A stretch of DNA of 64,000 nt, taken from contig NZ_FUWJ01000002.1 of NCBI RefSeq assembly GCF_900167455.1, forward strand, positions 51,584-115,583, in the 5' to 3' direction. The translations under genes were made by a program, and so were the position numbers. Below the pieces are notes generated by a model. It did not search any database and was not told the origin of the DNA. It saw only the letters and a program-made list of their open reading frames with translations. Below are positions 28,808 through 37,217 of the stretch, in pieces; position 1 is the first letter of the stretch, and each line of letters starts with the position of its first letter. This stretch comes from Enhydrobacter aerosaccus (GTDB taxonomy: Bacteria > Pseudomonadota > Alphaproteobacteria > Reyranellales > Reyranellaceae).

Positions 28808-30124
28808 ATGTCCATCACGCTTCCCAACGCCAGTCTCGATGACACGCTCTCCGAGGCCCACGCGCGCTACGAGCGCGCCAATCCGCGGAGCCAGGCCGTT
28901 CATCTCGAGGCCTGCAACGCCATGCCGGGCGGCAACACCCGCACGACGCTGTTCCACGGCCCGTTTCCGCTGGCGCTGGAGTCCGGGCAGGGTGGACGGG
29001 TGCGCGATGTCGACGGGCACGCCTACATCGACATGATCGGCGAGTATTCGGCCGCCCTCTATGGCCACTCCCACCCGGCGATCCGTGCAGCAGTGGAGGC
29101 GGCGCTGGCGCGCGGCCTCAATCTCGGCGGGCACGGCATCGCCGAAGCGCGGTTGGCGCAACTGGTCTGCGCCCGCTTTCCATCGATCGAGCTTGTGCGA
29201 TTCACCAATTCCGGGACCGAGGCGAACCTGATGGCCGTGGCGACCGCAAAGGCGGCGACCGGACGGAAGCGCGTCATGGTGATGAACGGCGGCTACCATG
29301 GCGGGCTGATGTATTTCGGCGGCGGCGGTTCGCCCGTGAACGCCCCGCACGATTACCTGCTGGGACGCTACAACGACGTCGAAGGAACCGTGGCGCTGAT
29401 CGAGGCACATGGGCCGGAACTCGCCTGCATTCTCGTCGAGCCGATGCTCGGCGCCGGCGGCTGCATTCCCGCCACGCCGGCGTTCCTCGGCGCGGTGCGC
29501 GAGGCGGCGAGCCGTGTCGGTGCAGTCCTGATCTTCGACGAGGTGATGACCAGCCGCATGTCGGCCGGCGGACGGCAAGCGATGCTGGGCATCGCTCCCG
29601 ACATGACCACGCTCGGCAAGTATATCGGCGGCGGCATGAGCTTCGGGGCGTTCGGCGGCAACCGAGACCTGATGGCGCTCTACGATCCGCGTCGGCCGGA
29701 CGCCCTGCCCCATGGCGGCACGTTCAACAACAACGTCCTCAGCATGGCGGCGGGATATGCCGGCCTCTCGGAAGCCTTCACCCCGGCGGCGGCAGACGCC
29801 TTGTTCGCGCGCGGCGAGGCCTTGCGTGCGCGCCTCAATGCGGCGGCCAATGCAGCTGGCATAACGGCGCAATGGACCGGGCTGGGCTCGATGGCCTGCG
29901 TGCATTTCGGCATTGCCGGCCCCATCGCCTCGCCGGCCGATCTCGCGGCCGCCGACAAGACGGCGCTGGAGCTGTTCTTCCTCGATATGCTGCATCGCGG
30001 CTTCTATCTGGCGCGGCGCGGCATGATCGCGCTCAACCTGATGGTGAGCGAGGAGGAGTGCACGGCCTTCGTCGACGCCTGGCAGGACTTCCTGGCCGAA
30101 CGCCGGCCCGTGCTTCCCGGATAA
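28808..30124 (+). CDS. Class III PLP aminotransferase
   Basis: The 438-residue protein resembles glutamate-1-semialdehyde aminomutase-type and omega-aminotransferases. Seen in order are GHSHPAIRAAVEAAL, FTNSGTEANLMAV (phosphate binding), MNGGYHGG, VLIFDEVMTSR with the PLP-contacting Asp, the Schiff-base Lys in TTLGKYIGGGMSFGAFGG and HGGTFNNNVL. It would interconvert an amine and a carbonyl compound. It follows the amidohydrolase by nine bases. It is unlikely to be the haem-pathway HemL, since the neighbours are catabolic. Confidence 0.92.
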   Translation: MSITLPNASLDDTLSEAHARYERANPRSQAVHLEACNAMPGGNTRTTLFHGPFPLALESGQGGRVRDVDGHAYIDMIGEYSAALYGHSHPAIRAAVEAALARGLNLGGHGIAEARLAQLVCARFPSIELVRFTNSGTEANLMAVATAKAATGRKRVMVMNGGYHGGLMYFGGGGSPVNAPHDYLLGRYNDVEGTVALIEAHGPELACILVEPMLGAGGCIPATPAFLGAVREAASRVGAVLIFDEVMTSRMSAGGRQAMLGIAPDMTTLGKYIGGGMSFGAFGGNRDLMALYDPRRPDALPHGGTFNNNVLSMAAGYAGLSEAFTPAAADALFARGEALRARLNAAANAAGITAQWTGLGSMACVHFGIAGPIASPADLAAADKTALELFFLDMLHRGFYLARRGMIALNLMVSEEECTAFVDAWQDFLAERRPVLPG

Positions 30125-30140
30125 GGCCAACGGAGCGACC

Positions 30141-30902
30141 ATGATGACCCGCCGAGTACTGACTGCTGCCGTTCTCGCCGCCGCCGCGGCCGGTGCCTCC
30201 GCGCAGGCCACGCCGGCGCCCGCGCGCGGCAAGGAACGCATTGCCCTGCTCATCTATCCAGGCTTCACCGCCCTCGATCTGTTCGGACCGCACAACATGC
30301 TCTGCGGACTGATGCCGGAGAAGATCGACCTCGTGGCGAAGACATCCGATCCCGTGATCACCGATACCGGTGTCACGATCGTACCGAGCGCGACCTTCGG
30401 CGATATCGCTCCGGGGCTGGACGTGCTGTTCGTGCCCGGCGGCACCAAGGGCACGCTCGCGGCCCTGCAGGATGAGGCGACCCGGGAGTTCGTGGCCCGA
30501 CAGGGCGCGTCGGCACGCTATGTGACCAGCGTGTGCACCGGCTCCCTGATCCTGGGGGCGGCCGGCCTGCTGCGCGGCTACCGCGCGACCTCGCATTGGG
30601 TGGCACGTGACATCCTCTCCGAGTTCGGAGCCCAGCCCGTCGATTCGCGCGTCGTGATCGATCGCAATCGGGTCACGGGCGCCGGCGTTTCGGCCGGACT
30701 CGACTTCGGGCTAACTCTGGTGGGATTGCTGCGTGATGCAGGGTACGCGCAGCGCGTCCAGCTGGTGGCCGAATACGATCCCCATCCGCCGTTCGATGCC
30801 GGTACGCCGGCCAAGGCGCCGGCCGACGTGACTGCCGATATGCGCACCATGTTCGCCCCCTTTGCCGCGGAAGCCCTTAAGGCGGCGCGGGCATACAAAT
30901 AA
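30141..30902 (+). CDS. DJ-1/PfpI family protein with signal peptide (periplasmic)
   Basis: The 253-residue protein has an export signal (residues 1-22, RRVLTAAVLAAAAAGASAQA) followed by a DJ-1/PfpI domain. The elbow VTSVCTGSLILGAAGLLRGYRATSHW places the nucleophile at Cys132 and is the same subtype as in the cytoplasmic paralogue at 27120. The C-terminus is longer and ends in a helical Ala/Lys segment. A periplasmic copy next to a cytoplasmic one and a binding protein suggests the same chemistry in two compartments or a sequential role. Confidence 0.85.
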   Translation: MMTRRVLTAAVLAAAAAGASAQATPAPARGKERIALLIYPGFTALDLFGPHNMLCGLMPEKIDLVAKTSDPVITDTGVTIVPSATFGDIAPGLDVLFVPGGTKGTLAALQDEATREFVARQGASARYVTSVCTGSLILGAAGLLRGYRATSHWVARDILSEFGAQPVDSRVVIDRNRVTGAGVSAGLDFGLTLVGLLRDAGYAQRVQLVAEYDPHPPFDAGTPAKAPADVTADMRTMFAPFAAEALKAARAYK

Positions 30903-30969
30903 CGAGGCCATCCGGCGGGATTCAGCCCACGACGCCCCCGGCTGGCACGATTCGTGCTGCCAGACCGGC

Positions 30970-32604
30970 ATGACCGTGATCGACAGGCCCCCGGCGCCTG
31001 CCCAGCCGGATTTCATCTCCTACATTCCCAGTGACGCGCCCTTTGACGAGGACCAGCGCGCCTGGCTGAACGGCTTCCTTGCCGGCTATCTGTCGGTACT
31101 GCCCGCGGCCGCCCCCGATGCGGCTGGGTCGGCCCCGAGGGCGGAGGCCGACGACGACGAGGCGCCCTGGCACGATCCGACGATTACCCTCGCCGAGCGC
31201 ATGGAGATGGCCAAGGACCGGCCCCTGCCGCGGCGGATGATGGCGGCGATGGCCCAGCAGGATTGCGGTCAGTGCGGCTACACCTGCGAGACCTATGCCA
31301 ACGAGATTTCGCAGCAAGCCGAGGAACGGCTGAACCTGTGCGTGCCGGGCGGCAAGGAAACGGCGCGCATGCTCAAGAAGCTCATCGAGGAGATGGGCGG
31401 CGGGGCCACCGACCCGGATGAGGAGAAAGCCAAGGCAGAAGCGAAGGCCGCCAGCCGGCTCGCCTCCAAGTCGCCCGCGATGCGCGGCTACTCGCGCGAG
31501 ATGCCGGTCGAGGCGCGGTTCCTGTCACGCACCCTTCTGAACAAGGGCGCCTCCGAAAAGTCGACCTGGCACATCGAGTTCGATCTGGCCGGCTCTGGCC
31601 TGGACTATACGGTCGGCGACAGTTTCGGGGTCTATCCCCGAAACGATCCGGCCCTCGTCTCGGCAGTCATCGAGGCGATCAATGCGCCGGCCGATTTCCC
31701 GATCGCCGGCAAGACGCTGGCGGAAGTCCTGACGGAAGACATGTCGCTCGGCCCGGCACCCGACATGCTGTTCGAACTGATCTCCTACATGGTCGGGGGC
31801 GAGCGCAAGGCGAAGGCCAAGGCGCTGGCCCAGGGCGACGATCCGGATGGCGACGCGGCCACGCTCGACGTGCTGGCGGCGGTCCGCAAGTTTCCCGGCA
31901 TCCGTCCCGATCCCGAGGCGTTCGTCGAGTGCCTGGAGGGGCTGCAGCCCCGACTCTATTCCATCTCCTCCTCGCCCAAGGTCGATCCCAACCGGCTCAC
32001 CCTCACTGTCGACCATGTGCGCTACGAGATCGAAGGCGAAGGTCGCATGCGGCTGGGCGTGGCCTCGACCTTCCTGTCGAGTAGCATTGCACCCGGCACT
32101 GCGCTCAAGGTGTACGTCCAGCGCGCGCACAACTTCGCCCTGCCGGCCGATTCGGCAACACCGATCATTATGGTCGGTCCCGGCACCGGCGTCGCCCCCT
32201 TCCGCGCCTTCCTGCACGAGCGGCTGGCGATGAAGGCGCCGGGTGAGGCCTGGCTGTTCTTCGGTCATCAGCGCCGGCACTGCGACTTCTTCTACGAAGA
32301 GGAATTCGCGGGCCTGCAGAGCTCAAAGGCGCTGACGCGACTGTCCCTGGCCTGGTCGCGCGACACCAACATGCCCAAGACCTATGTGCAGGACCGCATG
32401 CGGGAGGAAGGCCCCGAACTGTGGGCATGGCTGCAGCGCGGCGCCCACTTCTACGTGTGCGGCGATGCCAAGCGCATGGCCGCCGATGTCGAGAAGGCGA
32501 TGGTCTCCATTGCCGCCGAGCACGGACAGATGGGCGAGCCCCAGGCCAAGGCTTTCGTTGCCGACTTGAAGAAGTGCGGCCGCTACCAGGCTGACGTATA
32601 TTGA
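30970..32604 (+). CDS. Sulfite reductase-type NADPH flavoprotein with N-terminal Fe-S domain, no FMN domain
   Basis: The 544-residue protein has the C-terminal two thirds of CysJ: FAD binding (PRLYSISSSPKVDPN, GVASTFLSS), NADPH binding (MVGPGTGVAPFRAFLHER, CGDAKRMAADVEKA) and the terminal RYQADVY. Instead of a flavodoxin domain it carries a four-Cys motif, Cys99-Cys102-Cys106...Cys124 (QQDCGQCGYTC), like the 4Fe-4S module of corrinoid proteins. Electrons would pass NADPH-FAD-Fe-S. Such proteins are annotated as sulfite reductase alpha subunits in alphaproteobacteria; no hemoprotein gene is adjacent, so the partner is unknown. The gap to the operon upstream is 67 bases. Confidence 0.88.
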   Translation: MTVIDRPPAPAQPDFISYIPSDAPFDEDQRAWLNGFLAGYLSVLPAAAPDAAGSAPRAEADDDEAPWHDPTITLAERMEMAKDRPLPRRMMAAMAQQDCGQCGYTCETYANEISQQAEERLNLCVPGGKETARMLKKLIEEMGGGATDPDEEKAKAEAKAASRLASKSPAMRGYSREMPVEARFLSRTLLNKGASEKSTWHIEFDLAGSGLDYTVGDSFGVYPRNDPALVSAVIEAINAPADFPIAGKTLAEVLTEDMSLGPAPDMLFELISYMVGGERKAKAKALAQGDDPDGDAATLDVLAAVRKFPGIRPDPEAFVECLEGLQPRLYSISSSPKVDPNRLTLTVDHVRYEIEGEGRMRLGVASTFLSSSIAPGTALKVYVQRAHNFALPADSATPIIMVGPGTGVAPFRAFLHERLAMKAPGEAWLFFGHQRRHCDFFYEEEFAGLQSSKALTRLSLAWSRDTNMPKTYVQDRMREEGPELWAWLQRGAHFYVCGDAKRMAADVEKAMVSIAAEHGQMGEPQAKAFVADLKKCGRYQADVY

Positions 32605-32634
32605 AACTCGATTCTCGTTGCGTCCAAAGCGGTG

Positions 32635-33477
32635 ATGCTGGCCAATGCACAGCCTGACGGAGCGCGTCTTCTCGGAACCTTCCTGCGCGCTCACCGAACC
32701 CATCTCGCTCCGGAAACGGTAGGCATTGCGCCATCCCGTACGCGCCGGACACCGGGCTTGAGGCGGGAAGAAGTCGCTGCCCTCGCGGGTGTCGGCGTTG
32801 CCTGGTACACGTGGCTGGAGCAAGGGCGGGTCCAGGCCTCGAAACAGGTATTGGAGGCAATCGGCCGTGCGCTGCGCCTCGGCCACGGCTCCTTCCGCTA
32901 TATGCTCGAGCTCGGTGGCTACGCGCCGCGCGGCACGGAAACCGGTAATGGTACTGACTGCCAAGCATCGCCCGCTTCGAGAGAGCACGCACGCTTCATT
33001 GTCGAGGATTGGCGCCACGGACCAGCATTCGTGCTGGATCGGTGGTTCGATATCGTTGCGTGGAACCAGAGCTACGAGGTCATCTGGCAAGATCCGCGTG
33101 CGCAACCGAACTTCATGATCGCGCTTGCAGCATCCGGCGCCGTGGGTACGCGGCTCGGCACGGAGCACCGGACCGTGCTGCGCCAGCATCTTCCACGTTT
33201 TCGGGCGCAGACCGCCGCTCATCGCGCCGTTGCACGCGTCGACGAGATCTACCTCGAACTCGAACGATCGACGCCAGACCTCGCCGACTGGTGGATCTGT
33301 CAGAGCATGGACGCCGCCAGCCAAATCGAATTCACCATCCGCCTGGGTGACAGCATGATCCGTCTGTCCCAAGCATTCCTGAGGATCAGCGAATCCAGTC
33401 TGACGATTGTCCTGCAGCGTGCGGAGAGCGAGACCGACGCCTTGGCTCTCGCCGCCTTTTGCCGGCGACCAACATAG
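32635..33477 (+). CDS. XRE-family regulator with MmyB-like ligand domain
   Basis: The product is 280 residues from the ATG at 32635 (a GTG lies one codon upstream). An N-terminal HTH (GLRREEVAALAGVGVAWYTWLEQGR, about 43-67) is followed by the MmyB-like domain with VLDRWFDIVAWNQSYEVIW and the DEIYLELERSTPDLADWW segments. MmyB-type proteins bind a fatty acid in the C-terminal domain in actinobacteria and often control a neighbouring oxidoreductase. Here the reductase at 30970 lies upstream on the same strand. The ribosome site is weak. Confidence 0.88.
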   Translation: MLANAQPDGARLLGTFLRAHRTHLAPETVGIAPSRTRRTPGLRREEVAALAGVGVAWYTWLEQGRVQASKQVLEAIGRALRLGHGSFRYMLELGGYAPRGTETGNGTDCQASPASREHARFIVEDWRHGPAFVLDRWFDIVAWNQSYEVIWQDPRAQPNFMIALAASGAVGTRLGTEHRTVLRQHLPRFRAQTAAHRAVARVDEIYLELERSTPDLADWWICQSMDAASQIEFTIRLGDSMIRLSQAFLRISESSLTIVLQRAESETDALALAAFCRRPT

Positions 33478-33612
33478 AGCGGCGCCCCGTCCAGGCATGC
33501 CACCGGACGACCCAGTGAGTCCTGATCATACGATGAGCCGAGAACTGGTTGGCATTCCCTCAGCCCTCTAGCGTCACGGCGTTCATCCGTCGGGCTCAAA
33601 AGTAGGGGCATC

Positions 33613-35268
33613 ATGACAACCTGTTCAAAGCGCAGTTCGGTCAAAGGGCCGGCGATGATAGATCGCCGTTCCCTCCTGGCGTGCGGAAGCGCGGTAACCG
33701 CCACCGTCCTTTTCACTGGCGCCGAGGCATCGCCGGGATCAACGGCGGCACCCCCAGACATATACGGTCTCGATGCCACCGCCCTTCAGCAGATGCTGAC
33801 GCGCGGCGAGACGACTTCGGTCGGGCTCGTGATCTCTTACCTTCAGCGAATCGCCGCCTACGAATTCGCCTACGGCGATCAGCTTGGCATCAATGCGATT
33901 TCCAATCTCAATGCCAACGCCTTGGCCGAAGCCCGCCAACGCGACGAGGAGAAAGCCCAGGGCAAGCAACGCGGTCCCCTTCACGGCATCCCGATTCTGG
34001 TCAAGGACGTCGTCGACGTGAGAGGATTGCCGACCACCGGATCGCTCGAAGCGCTTCGCAATTTTGTCCCCGCCGAAGATGCCACTCAAATCCGCCTGCT
34101 GCGAGAAGCAGGCGCAATCGTCCTCGGCAAGACGAATGTCCTCGGAGTCGACGGCCGCGGCGCCGGATCGTTCGGAGGCGATACCCGCAACCCCTATGAC
34201 CAGTCGCGTCATCCCGGCTTCAGCAGCGGCGGCGCTGCAGCCGCGGTTGCTGCAGGCTTCGCACCCATCTCGATCGCCGAAGATACCTTCGGCTCGATCC
34301 GCATTCCCGCCTCGCTGACCAATCTCGTCGGCCTGCGCCCAACCATTGGACTGACCAGCGCCAATGGTCTTCAACGACTGACATGGACGTACGACACGCT
34401 TGGTCCTATCGCCCTGTCGGTCCGCGATATTGCGCTGGTGTTGGATGCCACTGTGCGCCCCGACCGCAAAGATCCGGTGAGCGCAAAGGATGCCGCGGTG
34501 CCCGCGGGAGGCTATGGTCGTTTTCTCGACGTGGGCTTCCTGCGCGGGAAGCGCTTGGGCGTCATCGGCGCTCTCTTCGCCTCCGGAACGCCGGCACAGG
34601 TCGCCACAAGCGAAGCCGTTCGCTCTGCCCTCGCCGAGATGGAACGCCAGGGCGCCACCATCGTCGAGGCGACGCTGCCTGCCGACATGATGCAGGTCTA
34701 TGGCACGATCGGGCGCAAGATCATCTCCTACGAAATCCCGAAAGCGCTGAACGCCTACTTCGGGACCACGGTCGGCGCCAATGCAGGCCTCGCCGCACTG
34801 GCCCCGCCATCGGACAGGATCACTCGCGCCGACCTCCTGGTTTATTCAGGCGAGATCAATGCTTCCGATACCGACGCAACTACAAGGGCCGACGAGTCGT
34901 CGGTCAGCGAGGCTGACTACAAGGATGCCCTTGCCGCGGCGGAAAAGTACAAGCGGCTCCTTGTCCGTTACATGGTCGACAATCACTTCGACGCCTTGGC
35001 CTATCCCAGCATGCAGCAGCCGGCGAGCAAGATCGGTGTGTCCGATCCGTTCGATCAGGAGAAGCTTGCCGCCACCGCCGGCTTCCCGGCCCTTAGTCTG
35101 CCTGCGGGTTTCGTTGAAGGCCTGCCCGTCGGCATCGAACTCATGGGATTACCATTTACCGAGGCCAAGTTGCTCGGCATGGGATACGCCTTCGAGCAGG
35201 CCACGCAGCATCGCAAGCTGCCGGCGACGACGCCGGCCCTCATGACCGGTCAGGTCTCTCGTCGCTAA
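33613..35268 (+). CDS. Amidase signature family enzyme, exported
   Basis: The 551-residue protein carries the amidase Ser-cisSer-Lys triad: Lys131 (IPILVKDVVDV), Ser204 (GFSSGGAAAAV) and nucleophile Ser228 (EDTFGSIRIPAS). The usual GGSSGGS reads PGFSSGGA here. A twin-arginine-like signal (IDRRSLLACGSAVTATVLF) suggests periplasmic location. AGGGG supports the start at 33613; the ATG at 33655 with AAGGG is an alternative giving a shorter leader. It hydrolyses an amide to acid and ammonia; the substrate is not evident. It stands alone between an XRE regulator and a cupin gene. Confidence 0.9.
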   Translation: MTTCSKRSSVKGPAMIDRRSLLACGSAVTATVLFTGAEASPGSTAAPPDIYGLDATALQQMLTRGETTSVGLVISYLQRIAAYEFAYGDQLGINAISNLNANALAEARQRDEEKAQGKQRGPLHGIPILVKDVVDVRGLPTTGSLEALRNFVPAEDATQIRLLREAGAIVLGKTNVLGVDGRGAGSFGGDTRNPYDQSRHPGFSSGGAAAAVAAGFAPISIAEDTFGSIRIPASLTNLVGLRPTIGLTSANGLQRLTWTYDTLGPIALSVRDIALVLDATVRPDRKDPVSAKDAAVPAGGYGRFLDVGFLRGKRLGVIGALFASGTPAQVATSEAVRSALAEMERQGATIVEATLPADMMQVYGTIGRKIISYEIPKALNAYFGTTVGANAGLAALAPPSDRITRADLLVYSGEINASDTDATTRADESSVSEADYKDALAAAEKYKRLLVRYMVDNHFDALAYPSMQQPASKIGVSDPFDQEKLAATAGFPALSLPAGFVEGLPVGIELMGLPFTEAKLLGMGYAFEQATQHRKLPATTPALMTGQVSRR

Positions 35269-35326
35269 TCGAGGCCAACGAACCGTCTGTGTGCCTACTC
35301 CAACGGATCACAATCCATGGTAGTGT

Positions 35327-35347
35327 TTCTCCCGAAAAAAGGGAGAA
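35327..35347 (+). promoter_or_regulatory. Hairpin sequestering the ribosome site of the cupin gene
   Basis: TTCTCCC (35327-35333), a GAAAAAA loop and GGGAGAA (35341-35347) form a 7-bp stem whose 3' arm is the Shine-Dalgarno sequence of the gene starting at 35352. In RNA this would hide the ribosome site and could make translation depend on temperature, a small RNA or a protein. Confidence 0.55.
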
Positions 35348-35351
35348 CGCC

Positions 35352-35960
35352 ATGGATCACTCAGCGCAGCAGCATGCGGGCCGAAGCCATGAAAAGATGC
35401 GCGAGGTCCTCATGCATCCGGATGCTCCGGGACCGGCGATCCACTACCACATGATCCGCGGCGGCTCGGGCGCGCGCAACATTACCGTCTGGCAGCCCGG
35501 AACGGTGGGAGCCGAGTACATCAAGACCTACGGCCATTACCACGTCGGCGCACTCGACGAAGTCTATTGGACGCTGCAGGGCGAAGGTGTGGCCATTATC
35601 CAGAAGCGGGCCGAGGGCGCTGACGGCCCGATCGACGACGAGATCGAAGATGCCTATGCCGTGCATGTACGGCCGGGTGATGCGCTGTACATGCCGCCGG
35701 GATGGGGGCATCTCGTGGTGAATGTCGGCCCGACCTTCTTCGTCACGGCCGACGATTCGCCGGTGGATTTCGGCGAAAGCGATGGCGTCTCCCTGCCCGG
35801 CCATGCCGACTACGAGCCGGTCAGGCGGATGCGGGGCTTCGCTTATTATGTCGTCGACGAGGCGGGGAAGCCGAGGCTCGTCCCCAACCCGCTCTATCGC
35901 AGGGCGCCGGATATTCGCATCATTGCCGCCGCCGACTACCCGCTCAAACGCGAAAGCTGA
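35352..35960 (+). CDS. Cupin-type glucose-6-phosphate isomerase (PF06560-like)
   Basis: The ATG at 35352 follows GGGAGAA and gives 202 residues. The cupin metal site is visible: GHYHVGALDEVYWTLQGEG holds the two His and the Glu, and PPGWGHLVVNVG the last His. These are the motifs of the archaeal-type phosphoglucose isomerase family. It may interconvert glucose-6-phosphate and fructose-6-phosphate, but bacterial homologues may act on other sugar phosphates. No sugar genes are adjacent. Confidence 0.78.
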   Translation: MDHSAQQHAGRSHEKMREVLMHPDAPGPAIHYHMIRGGSGARNITVWQPGTVGAEYIKTYGHYHVGALDEVYWTLQGEGVAIIQKRAEGADGPIDDEIEDAYAVHVRPGDALYMPPGWGHLVVNVGPTFFVTADDSPVDFGESDGVSLPGHADYEPVRRMRGFAYYVVDEAGKPRLVPNPLYRRAPDIRIIAAADYPLKRES

Positions 35961-36211
35961 CGTACGCGCCTGCGGCTCAGAACGATTATCCCGGCGTGCG
36001 GCAAGGGGCGTGTCCGGAATGCTTCAGTGGACGACAAATCGGTCACGCCGCCCCTCTTCGGGCTCTTAGCCCATTGCGCGCCGGGCGGTTCTCTGGCCCC
36101 ATGCCCGAGCGCCAGAGATCAGGCAATCGGCTGGGAGCCCCGCTCGAAGTCGGTGCTGGTTTGCGGCGCACAAAGGTATTCAACGTCGGCCCATCGCCCC
36201 GCCAGTTCTGA

Positions 36212-37207
36212 ATGAAGAAATTCGCCTTCGCCCTTCTGGCGCTCAGCGCAAGCGTTACTACCGCCCAGGCCGAGTCGATCATCGTTCTCAACTCCGAGGA
36301 TGCCTCGTACAGCATTCTCGACCGGGCCACGCGCATGGAGGTGCAGCGCCTGCCGCTCGGGCGCGAGCCGCACCACCTGATCCTTACGCCGAACGGCAAG
36401 GAAGTGCTGCTGGCGTCCACCTTCACCAACGAGCTGGTGGCGCTCGACACGCGCACGCTCGAGCGCCGCTATGTGGTGCGCGACATCATCGACCCCTACC
36501 AGTTGGGTTTCAGCCCCGACGGCAAGTGGATGGTCACCGCCGCCAACCGGCTCGACCATGTCGATATCTACCAGACCGACGGCTACAAGCTGGCGGGCCG
36601 GATTTTCCTCGACAGCATCCCGAGCCACATCGCCTTCGACGCCGCCTCGCGCACGACATTCGTCACGCTGCAGGAAAGCGGCCGCGTCGCGGCCCTCGAC
36701 CTGGCGACCCAGACCATCAAGTGGAATGTCGAGGTCGGCAAGGCGCCGGCCGGCATCGTCATGCTGCCCGACGACAAGCGGCTCCTGGTGGCGCTGACGG
36801 GAGAGGAATCGGTCCTGACCGTCGATCCCAAGGACGGTTCGGTCATCGGTCGCCTGCCGACCGGCAAGGCGGCTCACAATTTCCGCGTCAAGGACAACCG
36901 CTACTATTTCCTCAGTAACCGCGTCGGCAGCACGGTGTCCCTGATCGACACGCAGGAGATGAAGGTCGTGGCCAGCATCAAGGTCCCCGGCGGCCCCGAC
37001 GACATGGACATCACGCCCGATGGCAAGGAGCTGTGGGTGACGCAGCGCTTCCTGCGCCGCATCGCGATCATCGACATCGCCGAGATGAAGATGATCGGCA
37101 GCGTGCGCGTCGGCAAGTCGCCGCACGGCCTGATCATCCTGAAGACCGACCCCGCCGCCGTACCGAACAAGCTGCGCTCGGCCTCGATCGAGCCCAGCCC
37201 GAAATAG
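36212..37207 (+). CDS. YVTN-family beta-propeller protein, periplasmic
   Basis: The 331-residue protein has a signal peptide (KKFAFALLALSASVTTAQA) and about seven repeats of the type LxTPDGKxLxV, for example HLILTPNGKEVLLAS, LGFSPDGKWMVTAAN, IVMLPDDKRLLVAL and DMDITPDGKELWVTQ. The fold is a seven-bladed propeller of unknown ligand, often linked to redox or surface proteins. It is followed after ten bases by a sterol desaturase-like gene and is likely co-transcribed with it. The 251 bases upstream hold no gene. Confidence 0.88.
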   Translation: MKKFAFALLALSASVTTAQAESIIVLNSEDASYSILDRATRMEVQRLPLGREPHHLILTPNGKEVLLASTFTNELVALDTRTLERRYVVRDIIDPYQLGFSPDGKWMVTAANRLDHVDIYQTDGYKLAGRIFLDSIPSHIAFDAASRTTFVTLQESGRVAALDLATQTIKWNVEVGKAPAGIVMLPDDKRLLVALTGEESVLTVDPKDGSVIGRLPTGKAAHNFRVKDNRYYFLSNRVGSTVSLIDTQEMKVVASIKVPGGPDDMDITPDGKELWVTQRFLRRIAIIDIAEMKMIGSVRVGKSPHGLIILKTDPAAVPNKLRSASIEPSPK

Positions 37208-37217
37208 CGGCGATCCG

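Noticed and set aside
28808..30124. Haem-pathway glutamate-1-semialdehyde aminomutase (HemL)
   Set aside because: The fold is shared, but the operon is catabolic with hydrolases and a binding protein, so HemL is not supported.
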